Part shown: positions 29,884 through 41,877 of the stretch, in pieces | How positions within the stretch are numbered: the stretch's first letter is position 1 | How the letters are laid out: every line of letters begins with the position of its first letter | From: Hemileia vastatrix | Taxonomy: Eukaryota > Basidiomycota > Pucciniomycetes > Pucciniales > Zaghouaniaceae | Direction: 5' to 3' | Assembly (NCBI GenBank): GCA_030280995.1 | Contig: JASXTE010000008.1 | Span: 9,243,712 to 9,307,711, forward strand | DNA: 64,000 bases | The notes under the pieces: generated by a model | What the model saw: the letters and a program-made list of their open reading frames with translations, nothing else | Database searches by the model: none | What the model was told of the DNA's origin: nothing | Made by a program: the position numbers and the translations under genes

Positions 29884-30968
29884 TGTGGTAGCCTAAAGTT
29901 TAGTAAGGCACCTAAATATGTAAATGGAGTTATTATGGCGTGCAAGATTGGCGTTATTATTTTTTTATAAAAGGGTTTTATTTAATTTATTGGAGTTTAG
30001 AATATGAAGAAATTGGTCACGAGCAAATGCCTACACGAAAACAATTTATTTTACAGAGAAAACTTATTTTTACGGTCTGAAAAACTTATAAGTATCAAGA
30101 CAAGTCACTCAAGAACCTTGGGAAATTTTCCCAGAATTTTTACTATTTTTCTTATATTTTTAAATGAATTTTAAAGTTTTATAGAAATATTTACGTTTTC
30201 AAAAATTACTTAACTTTGATGAATTTTCACAGGGTAATTAGAGCTGCGCAGACTACGAAAATTAGTTTGGTAGGTAAAGGGGAAGTAGCTCTATTATGTG
30301 TAGTTTTTCTAGATTTTTTATTATGGTTTTAAGGTTCTAAATTGAGTCCGGAAGTCCGGACGGACTCCGTACGGGCTCCGGATTGACTCTGGAAGAGCTC
30401 TGGAGGGGAAAACTTAGGCACGTGACTAGGAATACTTAAGCGCTTCTCAAACTCGAAATTGAGGGGGGACACATCATACAGCTTAATCTTTAACCACTAC
30501 AGTCTCATTTTTTATTACTCAACAAATTAAATAAATTGTAATACCCTTATAACTTTATATTTTATATATAACATTTTAGAAATACTACTCAACAATTTAA
30601 ATAACACTTCATACAGGGTATCTTTAGAAAGGTCATCCTCACTGGGACTTGATTATAGCTGTCTCATAAAAATTTAAAATATTATAAAAACATAAAGTCA
30701 ATCTTTACAGATCTTTCACTGGTACACCTTAATTGTTGTTATCAGTATTTCTTTTATCAACAGCCACTTTCTTTAAATCTCAATAAGCGTTAATTATTTT
30801 AGAGTTTCATTATTTTTATCAATCAGATTCAAGTAGATTGGTTAGCTTAGTGATTTAGAATTCCCATTTTGTTATTTTTATTGGAAGGACGGGGTTTTCA
30901 GCTAAATCCACATATCTCCTCCGGATTCTGCTTACAGCAAGGCGACTGTAAGAGTTTACCTTACCATA
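29884..30968 (+). repeat. gypsy1 3' LTR (1085 bp, complete)
   Basis: Starts TGTGGTAGCC and ends TTACCATA, so the ends are imperfect inverted repeats. It contains a CGG/CCG-rich cluster at about 30349-30385 and TATA-like sequence downstream. On the reverse strand TATATTTTTT-like DNA near its left end could serve the antisense gene. It is followed immediately by segment B. Confidence 0.9.
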
Positions 30969-31307
30969 ACGTATATTCTATTACTTGATCGATCAGCCCC
31001 TGAGCTGGGTCGGTGGGGTAGGGGGGGGCTCTCAGGAAATTGCCCCACCCATTTTGCACTTTCTCGCCCATATTTACATCCATTTTGTCTTCCCCCCTCT
31101 CTCCTCAAAAGTAAGTCTTCTCCCGGTTTTAGTTTTTATATTTCATTAATTTTTTCTTTTCTTTTTTCTTTATTTATTTTCTATTCTCTTTATTTTATTT
31201 ATGGTTTTTTTTTCTCAATTGCTATATTAAAGTAATGTAAGTCGTTTTTATTTCTCTTTTTATTTTATTTTTTTATTTTGATTCATTTTTTATTTCTTTC
31301 TCCTCAG

Positions 31308-32621
31308 ATGCCTAATCTCGATCTGATTCTCAATCCGCCCCTTTCTCCACCACCTTTCTACAATGACAACAACAGATATGATGAATTCATTATTAGTCAG
31401 ATCCCTCAATCCTCAATTGCAATAAATCTTGAGTTTGTCTTTTTTTTACCCAAAAAAGAAAATAAAAATGATAAAAAAAAGAAGAATAAAGAGAAGGAAA
31501 ACATGCGGAAGAGGAAGAAAAATTACGAGGTATCTATCAAAGTCAGTAGGGTTGTGTCTCAGCCAGATAAGCTACGATTTTCTTGGGATCCTTCAAATCA
31601 TAATCTAGAAGACTTCAAGAGGCAGGCTGTCAAAGTAATATTTGAATGTGAACCGGAAAAAATGGGAATTTATGTCGAGAAGGAAGTTAAAAAAGGTACT
31701 GTTTTGTGGTATGCTATTATACCACATGTCTCAGGTTTTTCGGCAAATCAAAAGAAGATGCTCGATTCAAATGATGTTTTTGTCCAATTTTTGGAATTGG
31801 CTGAAGTGAAAATTCATGATCGCAAAATTTATTTACGCATGGAGCAAATTGACCCCCGACCAGCTCAGCAGGTGAGTATTTTTTTCTCTCTTTATTTTAT
31901 TAATATCTTATTTTGCTTTTCTGCAGAGAGAGTCTGCCTACCAGGACCTTGAAAACTCTTAATCTGAAGAGGAAGTAGAAGCCGATCCAGCTGAGTGTTT
32001 TCATGGACAAGCTTCCCACATAGAGAAGGTCCGTCTGCTGCTTGATTGTCACTATCCGCGTCCAGAAATCACACATCAGCAAGAAGCCCACTGTTGCATC
32101 AATCCAGCGAATCCTCAAGAGTATTTTGAGCTAACCTTTTCAATGGCACAAAATTGGGCACGTGCAATGGTCTGTTTTTTTTTGCTTCTCAAAATGCTTA
32201 ATCTATTAATCTTTTTCCTTTTCTTTTTCAGGTTACAAATCCTAAAGAGGTGACATACCTTGTGCCGCCAAAGACACCCCTTTTTCAGTGGCATCCAATA
32301 AAATCTCGTGCCCAAGTCAATACTTCTGAAGCAGCAGCCTCCACTCTTCCACCTTCAATCAGATCCTCATTTGAATATGATGCCTTTGAAGATGAATCAA
32401 CCTTGGAGGAGTTTCTACGTCATGCATGAGTCAAAGTATCAGATTCTGATTTGCAGGAAGGGTTGTCTGAACTTTAAATTACTCACTGGTCTTTATTTCA
32501 AGACTTCACTTCAGAACGTCTTATGCAGGTAGGTATTCCTGAAGCATATGCTTTGGCATGTGTCAGGGCAGTCAAAAATTATCCTTTATATTTGCAAAGG
32601 AAGCGGAATAAGACATCTTAA
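31308..32621 (+). pseudogene. Tc1-B passenger gene, same three in-frame stops
   Basis: Exons correspond to 31308-31871, 31927-32169 and 32232-32621. Product unknown; see 11137-12450. The stops TAA, TGA and TAA sit at the same positions, and a few amino-acid changes occur (for example His-Tyr to His-Asp near the end of exon 1). Confidence 0.5.
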
Positions 32622-32732
32622 TGGAGGGGGGACTTAAAGGGTTTATAATGTGTAACTTCTACTGAATAGCATTTAAAGATGTTATAAAATCAAATATCTA
32701 TATTTCCATAAACACGAGTGAAATATAATTTA

Positions 32733-33848
32733 CTAGTATGTCTGATTTATGTAGCCACTAGCCCTAAACAGCTTCTTCATCAAAGAAGGTGTGAATACCA
32801 AATGAACAAATTGATCAATAATTGCCATGTCCTCTTTTCCACCAGTCAATTTTCCATCACGGCGTAAAGCACTTTTTAAAACACTAAATCCCTTTTCAAT
32901 AGGATTAAAGTCAGTAGAGTAAGCAGGTAGATACACCAGCTTACATCCCCTTTCTTCAACAATTTCTGCAATACATCCACCATGGTGGAATGCAGCATTA
33001 TCCATTATCAAGACACTGTTAGGCCCAGGATAAGGGTTCATCATTGGAAGCTTGTGTGAATGAAATAAAAGCTAATTTTTAGTATATTACCAAATATTAA
33101 TAATATTTTTTAACAACTTACCAAAATGTTTTGCAAATAATACTCAAAATGAGTGCGACAAACCATTGGCTCTAGGATAGCTGTTGCCACTAAACCAGAC
33201 AATGAAACAGCTGGTATAATATTGAAGCGGTGTGTAGCTCGCGCCTGTGGGATTCGTGGAGTACATTGACCTACAGGTGCCCATGCTGTTGTGCGAGCAA
33301 CACCTTCTGAGCAGACTCCACACTCATCTTGAATGGAAAAAAACACTTTAAATCTACCAAAAAATATACTTAAAAATTTTCTCACCAGTAAAGACCAAAA
33401 ATTTTGGGTCAAAATCAGCCACCAAAGTGATGTATCTGATTCGGGAATGTTTATTTTGATTGGGGTGGACTTTTCTACATGTTTTTTTAGACATTTTCAA
33501 GCGTAATATTAACTCTTGGTGAATTGTGGACTGAGACACTCTAATATTGTAATTTTCGAACAAAGCGTTTTGCAGTTCCATTTGGTACACAGTAGGATTC
33601 TTATTTATCATCTCCAGAATAAATTCGCGTTGTTCCTCATCCAAAGTAAAGGGGCGTCCTTGTCTCATATAGGTATCAGAATTTGTAATTACAGACTTTG
33701 TCTCTTGATATAAAGCCATCCAGCAAGATAAAGAATTCCTATGAATTTGTGAGCCATATTTTTCATTTATATCATCCAAGGAATTACCATATAATGCACT
33801 CATTACCACATCTACTTTAAAATGAGGGTCATATTTCAAATAAACCAT
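32733..33848 (-). CDS. Tc1-like transposase, second copy
   Basis: Exons 33848-33386, 33327-33122 and 33050-32733 on the minus strand, giving 328 residues in frame. Differences from copy A include Cys for Arg in SLSCWMAL and STDFNPIE instead of SPDFNPIE next to the catalytic Glu. The Pro to Thr change hits a strongly conserved position of the family, so activity may be reduced. Catalytic Asp, Asp and Glu remain. Confidence 0.82.
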
Positions 33849-34967
33849 TTCGAAACAACAGAGAAGAGAAGTAAAGAGGATGTTAAGAGTCAAGAGGAGA
33901 AGAGGAGAATAATGAGAAGGTTTAAAACAGTAAATAAAAGTAATATTAATGTGCAAAGAAAAAAAAAAACTGTCAAAACCAAAATTCAGATCACAAATAA
34001 TTTTGTAATATTTTAAGCTTTGACATGAAAAATATGTATTTGGGGAATCACACAATTTATAATTAAAATAAACCACTTGCTCAAAACAAATTCTGAGTAA
34101 GAGAGCTAGTAAAAACATTTCTAGTAAAATTCTCAATAATTTCACCATCCTTGAGAAAGGGGCAGATAGAGAATCTGATCGAGATTAGGCATCTGAGGAG
34201 GAAAAAAAAATAAAAAAAATAAAAAACAATTGAGTCAAAAAACCATAAAAAAAATAAAGAGAAAAGAAAAGAAAAAAGAAAACCGGGAGAAGACTTACTT
34301 TTGAGGAGGGAGGGGCGAAGACAAAATGGATGTAAATAGGGGCAAGAAAGTGCAAAATGGGTGGGGGGATCTGACTAATAATGACTTCATCATATCTGTT
34401 GTTGTCATTGTAGAAAGGTGGTGGAGAAAGGGGCGGATTGAGAATCAGATCGAGATTAGGCATCTGAGGAGAAAAAAATAAAAAATGAATCAAAATAAAA
34501 AAATAAAATAAAAAGAGAAATAAAAACGACTTACATTACTTTAATATAGCAATTGAGAAAAAAAAACCATAAATAAAATAAAGAGAAGAGAAAATAAATA
34601 AAGAAAAAAGAAAAGAAAAAATTAATGAAATATAAAAACTAAAACCGGGAGAAGACTTACTTTTGAGGAGGGAGGGGGGAAGACAAAATGGATGTAAATA
34701 TGGGCGAGAAAGTGCAAAATGGGTGGGGCAATTTCCTGAGAGCCCCCCCCCCCTACCCCACCGACCCAGCTCAGGGGCTGATCGATCAAGTAATAGAATA
34801 TACACGAGCAAACCAAGTGTCAACTAGATCCTCATCTAGTGACACTTGCGACAAGCTGGCGACAGACGAATGACAAGCAGTTGGGACGAAAAAAACTAAA
34901 AAAATGCTGGGTAAGTTGGGGTGAATTTTTGATTTCTGCACCAACCTTTTTCAATGTAGCTGTAACA

Positions 34968-35375
34968 GGAACACAAAAGAATTTTCAACTTCTCCTCCTC
35001 AACTCCTGCCCCATTGTATGGATATCAAGATGTCAGTTGACTGTATCTGACTCTTCAATGACAGCTGAGCACATGTCTCTTGGTTTAGGCATGAAGGATA
35101 CCATATGGATTTCTCATCTCTTACATGATCTATTCACAGATATACCTCCTATCAAAATATTCTGTGACAGTAAAAGTGCAGTTGCAAATACCAAAGAAAA
35201 CCCCAGCAATAAAAAGAGGCGACATATTGACTGAAGCTTTCACATCAACAATGAACAACTTTCCCTCAAAAAAGCAACAATTACATGGGTCCCTTCAGCA
35301 TTAATGAGAGCAAATATTCTGACAAAAGTACTGGACCCTACCTCGACTTTCAACAGAAGACAAGATGTTTGTGTT
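34968..35375 (+). pseudogene. copia2 RNase H, duplicated copy
   Basis: Duplicate of 14793-15200 with the same C-terminal blocks (CPIVWISRCQLTVSDSS, IKIFCDSKSAVANTKE). The left part of copia2 is not repeated here. Confidence 0.7.
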
Positions 35376-35588
35376 TGGTAAAATAAAATAAAAAAACAAT
35401 CAAACACCTTTTCTTTTTCACTCTATCTCTTAACTATTTCATTATTTCTTTCTTTCTCCCTTTTATTTTTCCTTTTATTTTATTTTTCTTCTTTCTTTCT
35501 TTCAACCACATCATGGGGCAGAATGCTCTAAAAGGGGGGGATTTCTCATTCTGAAGTAGGTGATAGTTAAATAACTAAGTGGGGGGGA

Positions 35589-35741
35589 TGTTATGTACCT
35601 AAGAGCTATGTACTTAGTTATTGAACAAAACCTGTGATCACGGCCACAGGAACTCCGGTTCTTTCCGGAGTCCTGTAGCCTTATCGTGTATCATAGGTAA
35701 GTAATAATATTATCGGTTCTTTCCGGAGTCCTGTTATCACA
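35589..35741 (+). repeat. Putative copia2 3' LTR, duplicated copy
   Basis: Duplicate of 15414-15566, with the same polypurine tract before it and the same internal TTCTTTCCGGAGTCCTGT repeats. Confidence 0.5.
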
Positions 35742-35985
35742 CCTTTAAGTGCCAAAAATAATTGTTACATTACTGTTGCGTAATCAATGTGCCATTATTG
35801 CGCCCCAAGACGAAGCAAAAATTTATTGCACTGTTACTTTTGATAAGATTTGTGACTTTGGCAAGCATGTGTATTCCAACAACCATACGATCTTGCTGAT
35901 ACGTGTACTAGGTACAATAATTTTCATGACGTTCATTGTTTTATATGATAGTTGGGCAATTTTATATTTATAAATCTTATATGGA

Positions 35986-37185
35986 TTGCAAACAGCAGCA
36001 GAATCGCTCATCACTCCAAGTTCCTTGATGGCCAAGTTGTTTCTCACACCAAGATTTTACAATATTTCTCTGGGCGTAAACTTGATTTTGCAATGTGTTT
36101 GGTGCATTCCTTATCATGAAACGCCCAAATTAAAGGACTATGAATCTGTTCCTGTGCAGATGAGCAACCCTTTAGCAAATGATCCTTCTACCAGTGGTGA
36201 AAGGTATCGCAAGCAAACTCATGAGTCAATTGAAGGGCAAGAATCATACAATACAGTTAGCCCTGGACACAGACAGAAAGGACACAATGAAAAGAAGCTC
36301 AATCCCCAAGCTGCACCCTACATACCGGCTTATTCGAAAACATTTGCCTCTATTTCATATTCCTCTCCAATGAGCTTAGTCACTATTACAGATCATAAAT
36401 TGTTTTCGGGACCTTTTAAGTCTCATGAACACCATTGGATGAACCGGGCTAGTTCTACGAATGGCGAAAGAATATCTTACGGAGCCTTTGCTGGGTTCTA
36501 TCAGCCAGGGTATGTCGCTTTATTGGAACCCGATGAGATTTCAAATAATCATAAACCTAAGTACAATTACATGACTCCTCATCCAAAAATACAACCAATT
36601 GATGAAGTAGACGAAAGCGAGCTTCTAGAGCCAGACTACGTGTCCTTATATGAGGAAAATTTGGGAAACAACCCAAGAACTGGCATACTGATTCCCAATA
36701 GAAACGGCATTATGAAGGACAGGGGTTACAGTGGAGCGAAGCGTACCTTCGATAATATTGAAAAGGATTTGTGTCAAATTAGTGATCCCAAGAACGAAGA
36801 GGTATTATACTATCGAACGGTAGGCAAAATCAAGTCACTTCTTGTTGACAATCAATTCTATGAGAGAAGTATTCGTGACGCGTTGAAGTGTAACAATATT
36901 GAACCGAAACTTCTAGCCAAACTAAAAAAATTTTCTCGGGATATATTGAGAACTGAAGCATTGTTGCTTAAATTACTCACCACATCTTACCTGCATTTCA
37001 CCGATTACCTTGCTAGTAGGCCAGACCAAGCCTCAAAGCAGTTTTGGATAGGCCAACACAAACATATGGATGACTGGATAGTTATGCTAAACCGCATTGA
37101 GTATGAACACAGAATTCGGAATATACGAGTGAATAAAAAGCGCGAGGGACCTGCGCACGACTTATTACGCGCTAGCATTCTGTAA
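35986..37185 (+). CDS. Hypothetical protein, possible secreted protein (copy 2)
   Basis: Encodes a protein identical to 15811-17010 over all 399 codons; the preferred second ATG is at 36028. Upstream TATA-like and downstream flanks are also the same. Identical protein in both copies fits recent duplication and says nothing about selection by itself. Family and function unknown. Confidence 0.6.
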   Translation: MQTAAESLITPSSLMAKLFLTPRFYNISLGVNLILQCVWCIPYHETPKLKDYESVPVQMSNPLANDPSTSGERYRKQTHESIEGQESYNTVSPGHRQKGHNEKKLNPQAAPYIPAYSKTFASISYSSPMSLVTITDHKLFSGPFKSHEHHWMNRASSTNGERISYGAFAGFYQPGYVALLEPDEISNNHKPKYNYMTPHPKIQPIDEVDESELLEPDYVSLYEENLGNNPRTGILIPNRNGIMKDRGYSGAKRTFDNIEKDLCQISDPKNEEVLYYRTVGKIKSLLVDNQFYERSIRDALKCNNIEPKLLAKLKKFSRDILRTEALLLKLLTTSYLHFTDYLASRPDQASKQFWIGQHKHMDDWIVMLNRIEYEHRIRNIRVNKKREGPAHDLLRASIL

Positions 37186-37630
37186 AAAACAATTTACAGT
37201 GGACGGAAAGATTTCTCCAACACATTTCTGTTGTTGAGTTAATGACAAAAATAATGTTTGAATCATCTGATAGATGTGGATATGGTAAATTAAAGGTCGC
37301 AGATTCACAAAGCTTTATCAAACAATCAAGATGATTAAAGTTTTCTATGTCATTTCATTTTTTTAAGCAAGTGAATTTTTTATCTTAAAACCTAGTTACG
37401 CCAACGATATGAAACTATCTCCATTTTTTATTGTTTTTTTTTAATTTCTCACCATCTCACCCAAAAAGGGGCATGAAGGAATATATCATGTAGATATAGT
37501 TGCATAGAAGGTGAGAGCAAAATAAGGAGAAGACAGGGCAATGAAGAAAGAAATCAGGGGTATAGAAATAAAATTGGTTATCAAGAAAAAGACAAGTTAT
37601 TATTGAATCTTTTTGTGTTTATTAAGTAAT
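37186..37630. other. Non-coding DNA, duplicate of 17011-17455
   Basis: Nothing recognised beyond a possible LINE 3' region. Confidence 0.4.
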
Positions 37631-37921
37631 TCACAATATCAGAGATAATGGGTGAGGGGGAGAGCAGGAAGGAAATTTTAAGTGGGACTTTGTGATGAGT
37701 AGCGGATTGGATATGTGTGTGTGTATGATATCTATGTGAGCAGAACAAAAGAGCAACAGATGTTCAGGGGTGTCTTTGCTATTGGAGGCGCACATGGGGC
37801 AGTGCGTGGAGTCAACTATGTCAAAACAGAATAAGTAGCTGTTAAGAAAACAACTTCCAAAACTGCATTGAGCGAAAACAATCGCTTGAGTGTGTGTGAG
37901 CAAGGTTAGTTGTTTGAACAT
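37631..37921 (-). pseudogene. LINE reverse-transcriptase C-terminal fragment
   Basis: The minus-strand frame contains CPMCASNSKDTPEHLLLFC, the CX2C...H...C zinc-binding block found after RT/RNase H in non-LTR retrotransposon proteins (the zf-RVT type). Only about 96 codons are left, so this is a fragment. It spans the right edge of segment B, which proves that B continues naturally here. Confidence 0.65.
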
Positions 37922-38712
37922 GACATGGGGAACAAACCTGCCCCTGAGTTTTCAGAGGAAGTCTGGGTAAATACGCCTAGCGGATTTCATTTGAAAAATG
38001 CCACATAAACATGTCAAGAAACATGGCTGATTTAATAACCTAACATCTCAAACATGAGGTCAAATACTGTTAGAGAACTAATACTTTCTTACATTGTACC
38101 AATACTTTGTGTTACAACTATCATCAAACTACCCACACATTATTCTACAAGTTCCACTTGTCCCATTGTGAACACCCATTAAAACTCTAAACATCTTTTA
38201 CATGTCCAATGAATGTAAATACAAGTTTGACATAATTAAATCAATCCACTTATCTTAGATACATGTTTTGATATGAGTCATTAGTAATATAATTAGTATT
38301 CTGATTGTCTATATAAACTACTTCTATACTGTCCTTCTTACTCATCCAATCTTTATACATTTTACATATACTAACCTGTTATAATTGTCTCTAACTCTTG
38401 TTACTCACATATCATAATCAACATACCATTTGCTACACACTGACATACACAACTCGACGTGCTTAATCATTGGAACAGGTGATTATTGCAACAAGTTGTA
38501 GTCAGAGTGAATTAGTCTGTGGTAAAACTAATACACTCTTTTGTATCTCATAAGTTTGGATCAATAGATTAAAAGTCTGAAGTTTCAGGTCAGAATCTGA
38601 TGCTGCTATACAATCATCTTTACATCCACAAGACTCAACTGCATCTTGTACTTGCTCAGGTTGACAATTCTCCTCAGAAACAACACACTCTAGTTCTCCT
38701 TATATTACCTCT
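37922..38712 (+). promoter_or_regulatory. Upstream region / possible 5' LTR of copia3
   Basis: A possible LTR start is TGTTAGAGAAC at about 38068, and TCTATATAAA at 38308-38317 is a good TATA candidate. I could not define the LTR end or a primer site, and the 3' LTR is lost, so this is provisional. Confidence 0.35.
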
Positions 38713-39927
38713 ATGGATTCCTCTGATACAAAGATCCCAAAGCTTTCCATATTGGACAGGAATAATGTCTCACTATGGAAGAAGTCTATTGAGTATTTTT
38801 TTATATCTCTTGGATTTAAAAGACATATCCAAGCTGGTGGGAGACCTGCAACTGTCACTATAGAGGACTGGGAAAAAGGAGAAGCTAAAGTGCAAGTTCA
38901 TCTTATGGGAACGGTCTTTACTCAAGATGATTTATGGATCTCAAATTCAGATGACTCATACACAGCTATTCAGATGATACTTAGCCAATATGGAGAAGGA
39001 AATGATGCAGTGGTTGCCAGTGTACTTAAACAGGTATATTTCCTAATCTGGGGTGGCTCCTCCTCTCTTCAAGAACATCTCTCAAAATTCAAGGAATTTG
39101 AAATTCTAATAAAACAAAACACAGCATCAGATCCTGACTTTAGCATATCTAACCAACTGCTAATAATTAATGGTGTTGAACACAAGTCAATAATAGGTAT
39201 TACACAAAGCTTATTTAGTAATCTTAAAAATACATCCTTACAAAGCATCTATGACACTCTACATGCTGAGGCTATTAGAAGGGGAATGGCTAACTTGACA
39301 AGCTTGGTTGCATACAATACTGATTCAAGGAAGGAGAATAAAAATCAAAAACTCAACAAACCTGAAAAATCAAATGGTTCAACAAATACTTCTTCAAAAA
39401 TTCTTAAATGTTGTCTTGGTCACACAGTCCATGCTGATGATTTCTGTATCAATCAATTAATCAAAAAGGTAAAAAGATTTGAATTGGACTCTGCAAAATT
39501 AACAAATTCTGAATCTGAAACTGCCTCTACTTCTTTCACCACTGAAGATTTATCTTATGTTGCCCATACTACAAACAAATTCTCCTTTTTATTGGACTCA
39601 GGTGCTAGCTCACACATGGTAAATAGTAGGGATTTACTTCTCAATGAAAAACCTCTTACACCACCTAGAAAAATATGCACAGCCATAACTCAAGTCCTGA
39701 AAGCTACTCATGAACATAAATTAATGCTTAAACCTGGGAAAACACTAAAAAACATTCTCTTTGTTGAGAATCTATCAAGTAATCTCATATTTGTCACTCA
39801 ATTAAACAACACAGGATACCAAATACATTTTAATCCAAAAAATTTAATAGTTTATGATTCAGACAGTAATGCAGTTGCAACAATATATGGAGAAGCATCT
39901 CAGGAACTACTATGGTCATCTGAATAA
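38713..39927 (+). pseudogene. copia3 Gag and protease (open part of a broken polyprotein)
   Basis: 404 codons are open. The N-terminal part is a copia capsid domain (KLSILDRNNVSLWKKSI; NLTSLVAY region). The zinc knuckle is degenerate (CCLGHTVHADDFC). FSFLLDSGASSHMVNSR at about residue 293 is the copia protease active site (DSGA). The frame ends before integrase, and the rest of the polyprotein is decayed, so the element is dead. Confidence 0.8.
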
Positions 39928-40049
39928 AAAATCACTATTATTACTCTTGAAAAATTTTAATATCTGTGTAACTAATAATGACTTGAATTATGTATCTTTT
40001 TCTATGGGAAAAGTCACAAAAAATCCTTATAATTAATCTTTTTCAATTC

Positions 40050-40770
40050 CTACTCTTCCTATATTTTGTATTCATTCTGTTGTAATTGGTCCAATTAATC
40101 TGCTGACAATAGGAGATTGAAAATACATACTAAAATTTATTGACAACTGAACACAATTTGCTTCTAAATATCTAATGAAAAACAATTCTGAAACATTTTC
40201 CAATTTTAAAAAATACAAAAGTAAAGTCAAAAATCTAATGGAACAACAAATGAAATTTCTTAAAACTGATAAATGAGGGGAGTACACTTCCAATGAATTT
40301 ATGAATTACTTGACAGATTATGGAATTATATCCAAGCAAGCCCCAGCTAGAACTCCTCAGAAAAATTCTGTTTCAGAACAGTTTAATTGAACTCTTACTG
40401 ACTGAATCATCACTGTTCTAATTGACTCCTGTACTCCATCTGGACTATGGGGGAAATTTGCACAACGCTGCTGCAACTCAATAAATTTCTCTCCTCATTC
40501 AAAAATCAAAAACCATACTCCACAAGAAAAATGGAACAATTTTCTTCCTGGTGAAGGAACCTATTTGGTAAAATATCAACTTCTTAAACGCATTGGATCA
40601 CTCTCAATCCAGCATTTGGATAAGGAAACAAAATCTACAAAACTTCAATCAAAAGGGGAAAACTATTCTTGGTGGTATATGAAGAAAACTCATGATTTTT
40701 TAGACTTTTTGATCCTAAAAATAGGAAATTTTTATCTCAAGAAATGTTAAAGTTATAGAATCCAAAAATT
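40050..40770 (+). pseudogene. copia3 integrase core (decayed)
   Basis: Several plus-strand frames read in turn through the integrase: KYILKFIDN and FASKYLMKNNSE, then FLKTDK followed by a stop and GEYTSNEFMNYL (second Asp region), then KNSVSEQFN (catalytic Glu) and WGKFAQRC. Internal stops are frequent. Confidence 0.65.
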
Positions 40771-40796
40771 TCTACTCTGAAAAACCAAAACCACCT

Positions 40797-41423
40797 TTGA
40801 TACCTGAATACTACTTCCCTGAAACTAATAATCAAAAATCACCATCACACTCTCAATTGACACCTACAATACAAACTGATACTTCCTTACCAAATCAACC
40901 CAATGAAAATTTTCAGAAAAATCAAAGCATAAAACAAATTCATGTTTTTATGAAATGCCACACACCTGAACCTGAGATTTCCAACACCAAATATTCAGGA
41001 AAAAACTCTACTTCTGATTCACCTAAAAGTTCAAAAACTGAAAATTTATCACATCATGGCCAACGAATTAGGGAAAAAATTCCATTAAAATTTTATGGCC
41101 TTCATACTGAAGAAAATAACAATTTTCCAACATACTCAATGGAACTTAAAGGTCCAGAATGTGAAAAATGGAAAATTGCAATGCAAGAAGAATATGACCC
41201 ACTATTCAAACATGTTGTAGGTGAACTTGTCCCAAAACTTCTGAAATAAAGGTTATTGTTGGTATGTGGCGATTGGGAAAGAAAAGAGATAAGTTAGACA
41301 ATATTATCAGATATAAAGCAAGATGGGTGGTCTTAGGAAATCAACAAAAAGAAGGTATTGACTATGAGGAAACTTACGCATCAGTTGGTCGCACAGAAAC
41401 CTTCAGAGCTCTCATATCATTGG
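40797..41423 (+). pseudogene. copia3 linker and start of RT, cut by copia4
   Basis: The frame at 40797-41249 is the variable Ser/Pro-rich linker ending ECEKWKIAMQEEYDPL (the 'W..AM..E...L' block). A second frame from 41264 reads IRYKARWVVLGNQQ and GIDYEETYASVGRTETFRA, the RT entry block. It is interrupted at 41424 by the copia4 LTR, and no continuation was found on the far side. Confidence 0.75.
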
Positions 41424-41870
41424 TGATAGAATTAGGCAGCAGGTAAGTAGAAATTCTAGGCTATTATGGACGGTGGGACACTAGGACAGGACAGAATAGT
41501 GAAATGGACAGAAAGGAAAAGTTACCTGATAGAATTAGGCAGCAGGTAAGTAGGACTTCTAGGCTAGTATGGATGGTGGGACACAAGGACAGGATGGAAC
41601 AGTGAAATAGACAGAAAGGACTGGTTGAGAATAATATTTAGTTAATTTTTAAATAAGGAAAATGAATAAAAATAAATAGAAATAAAATAAAGTAGATAAT
41701 AAGATATAAATAAGAGAATGGATGAGAAATGTGATTATGGTTCCCCACCCATATATGCTTTGTATAATATCATCAAGTTAGGTTTAAACAATAATTCAAT
41801 TCTATGTATATGAATTAACTACTAGGTTTCTATAACTAATGATAAGCTAATAATATACATTCAACACCCT
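41424..41870 (-). repeat. copia4 3' LTR
   Basis: On the plus strand it starts TGATAGAATTAGG and ends ATTCAACA; on the minus strand this is TGTTGAAT to CTATCA, a TG...CA LTR. It is bounded by the polypurine tract GAGAATGGGAGGG (minus, 41871-41883). It includes two of the 103-bp tandem units (41424 and 41527). Confidence 0.7.
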
Positions 41871-41877
41871 CCCATTC

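Larger units (their letters stand above)
17621..30968 (+). mobile_element. gypsy1: 13.3-kb Ty3/gypsy element with intact gag-pol and extra 3' region
   Basis: Layout: truncated 5' LTR, tRNA-Lys primer site, gag-protease frame, pol by -1 frameshift, 4.4 kb of extra DNA with hairpin arrays, a MITE and an antisense gene, polypurine tract, full 3' LTR. The 609 bp shared by the two LTRs differ at one position that I could see (17702 A versus G), so the insertion is very young. The first 476 bp of the 5' LTR are missing, at a rearrangement junction with segment A. gypsy2 is the second family member in the window. Confidence 0.9.
30969..34962. mobile_element. Tc1-B: copy of Tc1-A missing its first 157 bp
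   Basis: Carries the same two genes and the right TIR, with TA at 34963-34964. Without the left terminus it should not be mobilised. The 19 bp deleted in Tc1-A near 10895 are present here, so B is not a simple derivative of A. Confidence 0.85.
30969..37788 (+). repeat. Segment B: near-identical duplicate of 10817-17613
   Basis: Same order and orientation as copy A with an offset of 20152-20175 bp. Only scattered SNPs and small indels were seen over 6.8 kb. On the left it starts abruptly inside the Tc1 repeat, right at the gypsy1 LTR end. On the right it continues into the LINE fragment that is cut off in copy A. Confidence 0.92.

Noticed and set aside
29884..30968. Solo LTR
   Set aside because: First read as a solo LTR, but the polypurine tract before it, the shared sequence with 17621-18229 and the same layout in gypsy2 show it is the 3' LTR of gypsy1.
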